NCBI RefSeq assembly: GCF_030994125.1
Contig: NZ_CP099917.1
Location: 186,001 to 250,000, forward strand
Direction: 5' to 3'
Origin: Pseudoalteromonas xiamenensis
Lineage (GTDB): Bacteria; Pseudomonadota; Gammaproteobacteria; Enterobacterales; Alteromonadaceae
Length of the DNA: 64,000 nt
The translations under genes were made by a program, and so were the position numbers. Below the pieces are notes generated by a model, which was given only the letters and a program-made list of their open reading frames with translations, was not told where the DNA came from and made no database searches. Positions 62,904 through 64,000 of this stretch are shown piece by piece. Positions within the stretch are counted from its first letter, which is position 1. Every line of letters begins with the position of its first letter.

Positions 62904-63532
62904 TGAAAAAGTTAGTTTTAGCGTTATCAATGATTTCTATCTTCGGTGCGGTTCATGTACAAGCTAAGCCCGAGGATGTGGCTAGTTTGAAAGCGAAACT
63001 GAGTGAAATGAAAACCTACTCAGCACAGTTTGTGCAAACTGTTGACGATGAGCAGGGTACACGTGTCATGGAAGGTAAAGGAAAATTACTCCTCGAATCT
63101 CCGTTGAAAATGCGTTGGGAACAACAAGAGCCCGATGAGACTTTGTTTGTCTCTAATGGTAAGCAAGGATTTTACTTTGATAGTTTTGCAGAACAAGTAA
63201 CGGTCATGGATTCAGCTAAATTAGTTGAACAAACACCATTTGTTTTGCTGACATCCACTCAAAGTGAGAGTTGGTTACGCTATGATGTGACAAAAGAAAA
63301 AAGTACTTATGTGATCACACCGATAACGCAAGGCGATAGCCAAGTTGAAAGACTCGTCGTCGCATTCGATGATACAGGGATCCTAAAATCGGTCGTTTTG
63401 ACAGATGTTTCTGGACAACGCTCTACTTATGATTTCTTTGAGGTAAAAACGAACCTTACGATACCTCAATCGAATTTTAATTTTACGATCCCGGAAGGCG
63501 TCTTCGTAGACGATCAAACACCTAGTGAATAA
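62903..63532 (+). CDS. lolA: Outer-membrane lipoprotein carrier LolA
   Basis: A 209-residue periplasmic chaperone that ferries lipoproteins from LolCDE to LolB. Signal peptide ([18 protein letters not shown]), then [47 protein letters not shown] and [24 protein letters not shown]. The MRWE/PDE pattern with the conserved Arg is typical. Translationally coupled to ftsK; overlaps rarA by 8 bp. Confidence 0.95.
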   Translation: MKKLVLALSMISIFGAVHVQAKPEDVASLKAKLSEMKTYSAQFVQTVDDEQGTRVMEGKGKLLLESPLKMRWEQQEPDETLFVSNGKQGFYFDSFAEQVTVMDSAKLVEQTPFVLLTSTQSESWLRYDVTKEKSTYVITPITQGDSQVERLVVAFDDTGILKSVVLTDVSGQRSTYDFFEVKTNLTIPQSNFNFTIPEGVFVDDQTPSE

Positions 63533-64000
63533 CAATTTCGGATTTGATTTTGCCCCCGATGTCCGGCCGCTTGCAGCACGCATGCGGCCAACTTCAGTAG
63601 AAACCTATATCGGTCAATCGCATATAATTGGCAGGGGTACACCGCTTTATCAAAGTTTGCTCAAAGGGCAGTGTCATTCACTCATTCTTTGGGGACCACC
63701 GGGTATCGGTAAAACGTCGCTTGCAGAACTTATTGCAAGTACGGTCAAAGCAAAAATCGTAAAATTGTCTGCGGTGACTGCTGGCGTTAAAGAAATCCGA
63801 GATGCTGTAATTGAAGCTAAGAATAATTTAGCGGTATCAGGGTCAAGAACGTTGCTATTTGTCGATGAAGTTCATCGATTCAATAAGGCTCAACAAGACG
63901 CTTTTTTGCCGCACATTGAAGACGGTACGTTTTTGTTTATTGGTGCGACGACAGAAAATCCTTCATTTGCGCTTAACAATGCGATTCTTTCACGTGCACG
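63525..64000 (+). CDS. rarA: Replication-associated recombination protein RarA (C-terminus cut by window edge)
   Basis: 159 residues visible of an AAA+ clamp-loader-like ATPase. [21 protein letters not shown] is the N-terminal signature, Walker A is GPPGIGKT (residues 57-64), Walker B is [25 protein letters not shown], and [22 protein letters not shown] is sensor 1 with the Arg finger. Starts at GTG 63525 inside the end of lolA. The reading frame is open at base 64000. The order ftsK-lolA-rarA is that of E. coli. Confidence 0.95.
   Translation, partial: MNNNFGFDFAPDVRPLAARMRPTSVETYIGQSHIIGRGTPLYQSLLKGQCHSLILWGPPGIGKTSLAELIASTVKAKIVKLSAVTAGVKEIRDAVIEAKNNLAVSGSRTLLFVDEVHRFNKAQQDAFLPHIEDGTFLFIGATTENPSFALNNAILSRA

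Noticed and set aside
1..64000. CRISPR array, prophage, integron or rRNA operon
   Set aside because: No regularly spaced direct repeats, integrase or phage structural genes, attC-like arrays or rRNA sequence are visible.

Overview
The window looks like chromosomal DNA of a marine gammaproteobacterium of the order Alteromonadales, most likely the Pseudoalteromonas group. This rests on the mix of families: many TonB-dependent receptors, DUF3080, DUF3718 and DUF445 proteins, a YbiT-type ABC-F protein, the ribE/MATE divergent pair, and the ald/lrp-ftsK-lolA-rarA block. G+C looks like about 40% by eye. I see no rRNA, CRISPR array, integrase or prophage. Two genes run off the edges: a TonB-dependent receptor at the left and rarA at the right.

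Layout. 1-8.4 kb: a TonB-dependent receptor behind two tandem LacI-type operators, a periplasmic TonB_C-domain protein, an AGCS sodium:amino-acid symporter whose ribosome binding site lies in a 12-bp hairpin, a solute-binding protein, a small barrel-like protein and an RTX-repeat protein. 8.6-11.5 kb: an accessory-looking trio (small methyltransferase, HNH nuclease, DUF4124 metallopeptidase). 11.5-26 kb: mostly housekeeping or lineage-conserved genes (diguanylate cyclase with a MetE-like enzyme, BLUF photosensor, exported cyclophilin with a GlyGly-CTERM-like tail, ltaE, two tRNA-Val, DUF3080, MATE pump, ribE, fructosamine-kinase family) and a tandem amidohydrolase pair whose second member has lost its metal ligands.

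26-46 kb is the most informative region. It is a hydroxyproline utilisation cluster: 4-hydroxyproline epimerase, D-hydroxyproline dehydrogenase, pyrroline-hydroxycarboxylate deaminase and 2-oxoglutarate-semialdehyde dehydrogenase for trans-4-hydroxyproline; trans-3-hydroxyproline dehydratase and an ornithine-cyclodeaminase-family reductase for trans-3-hydroxyproline; two M24 (Xaa-Pro type) peptidases; an Oar-like TonB-dependent receptor; and a GntR/FCD regulator. A 16-bp palindrome (ATATTGTATACAATAT) occurs at the divergent catabolic promoter and before the receptor. A degenerate copy precedes the regulator. A close copy precedes a separate 826-residue lipoprotein metallopeptidase about 6 kb away, which suggests that this peptidase belongs to the same regulon and releases hydroxyproline-containing peptides outside the cell. 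Inside this region sit a ParD-like/Map/RidA operon and an orphan lipoprotein gene flanked by inverted REP-like elements.

46-64 kb: an arsenate detoxification operon (arsR, GAPDH, arsJ), HIT protein, serine hydrolase, htpX, rimO, GNAT, ybiT, a PhyH-family oxygenase, a Ser/Thr-kinase-like protein with an unrecognised C-terminal half, ald divergent from lrp, then ftsK-lolA-rarA with overlapping ends.
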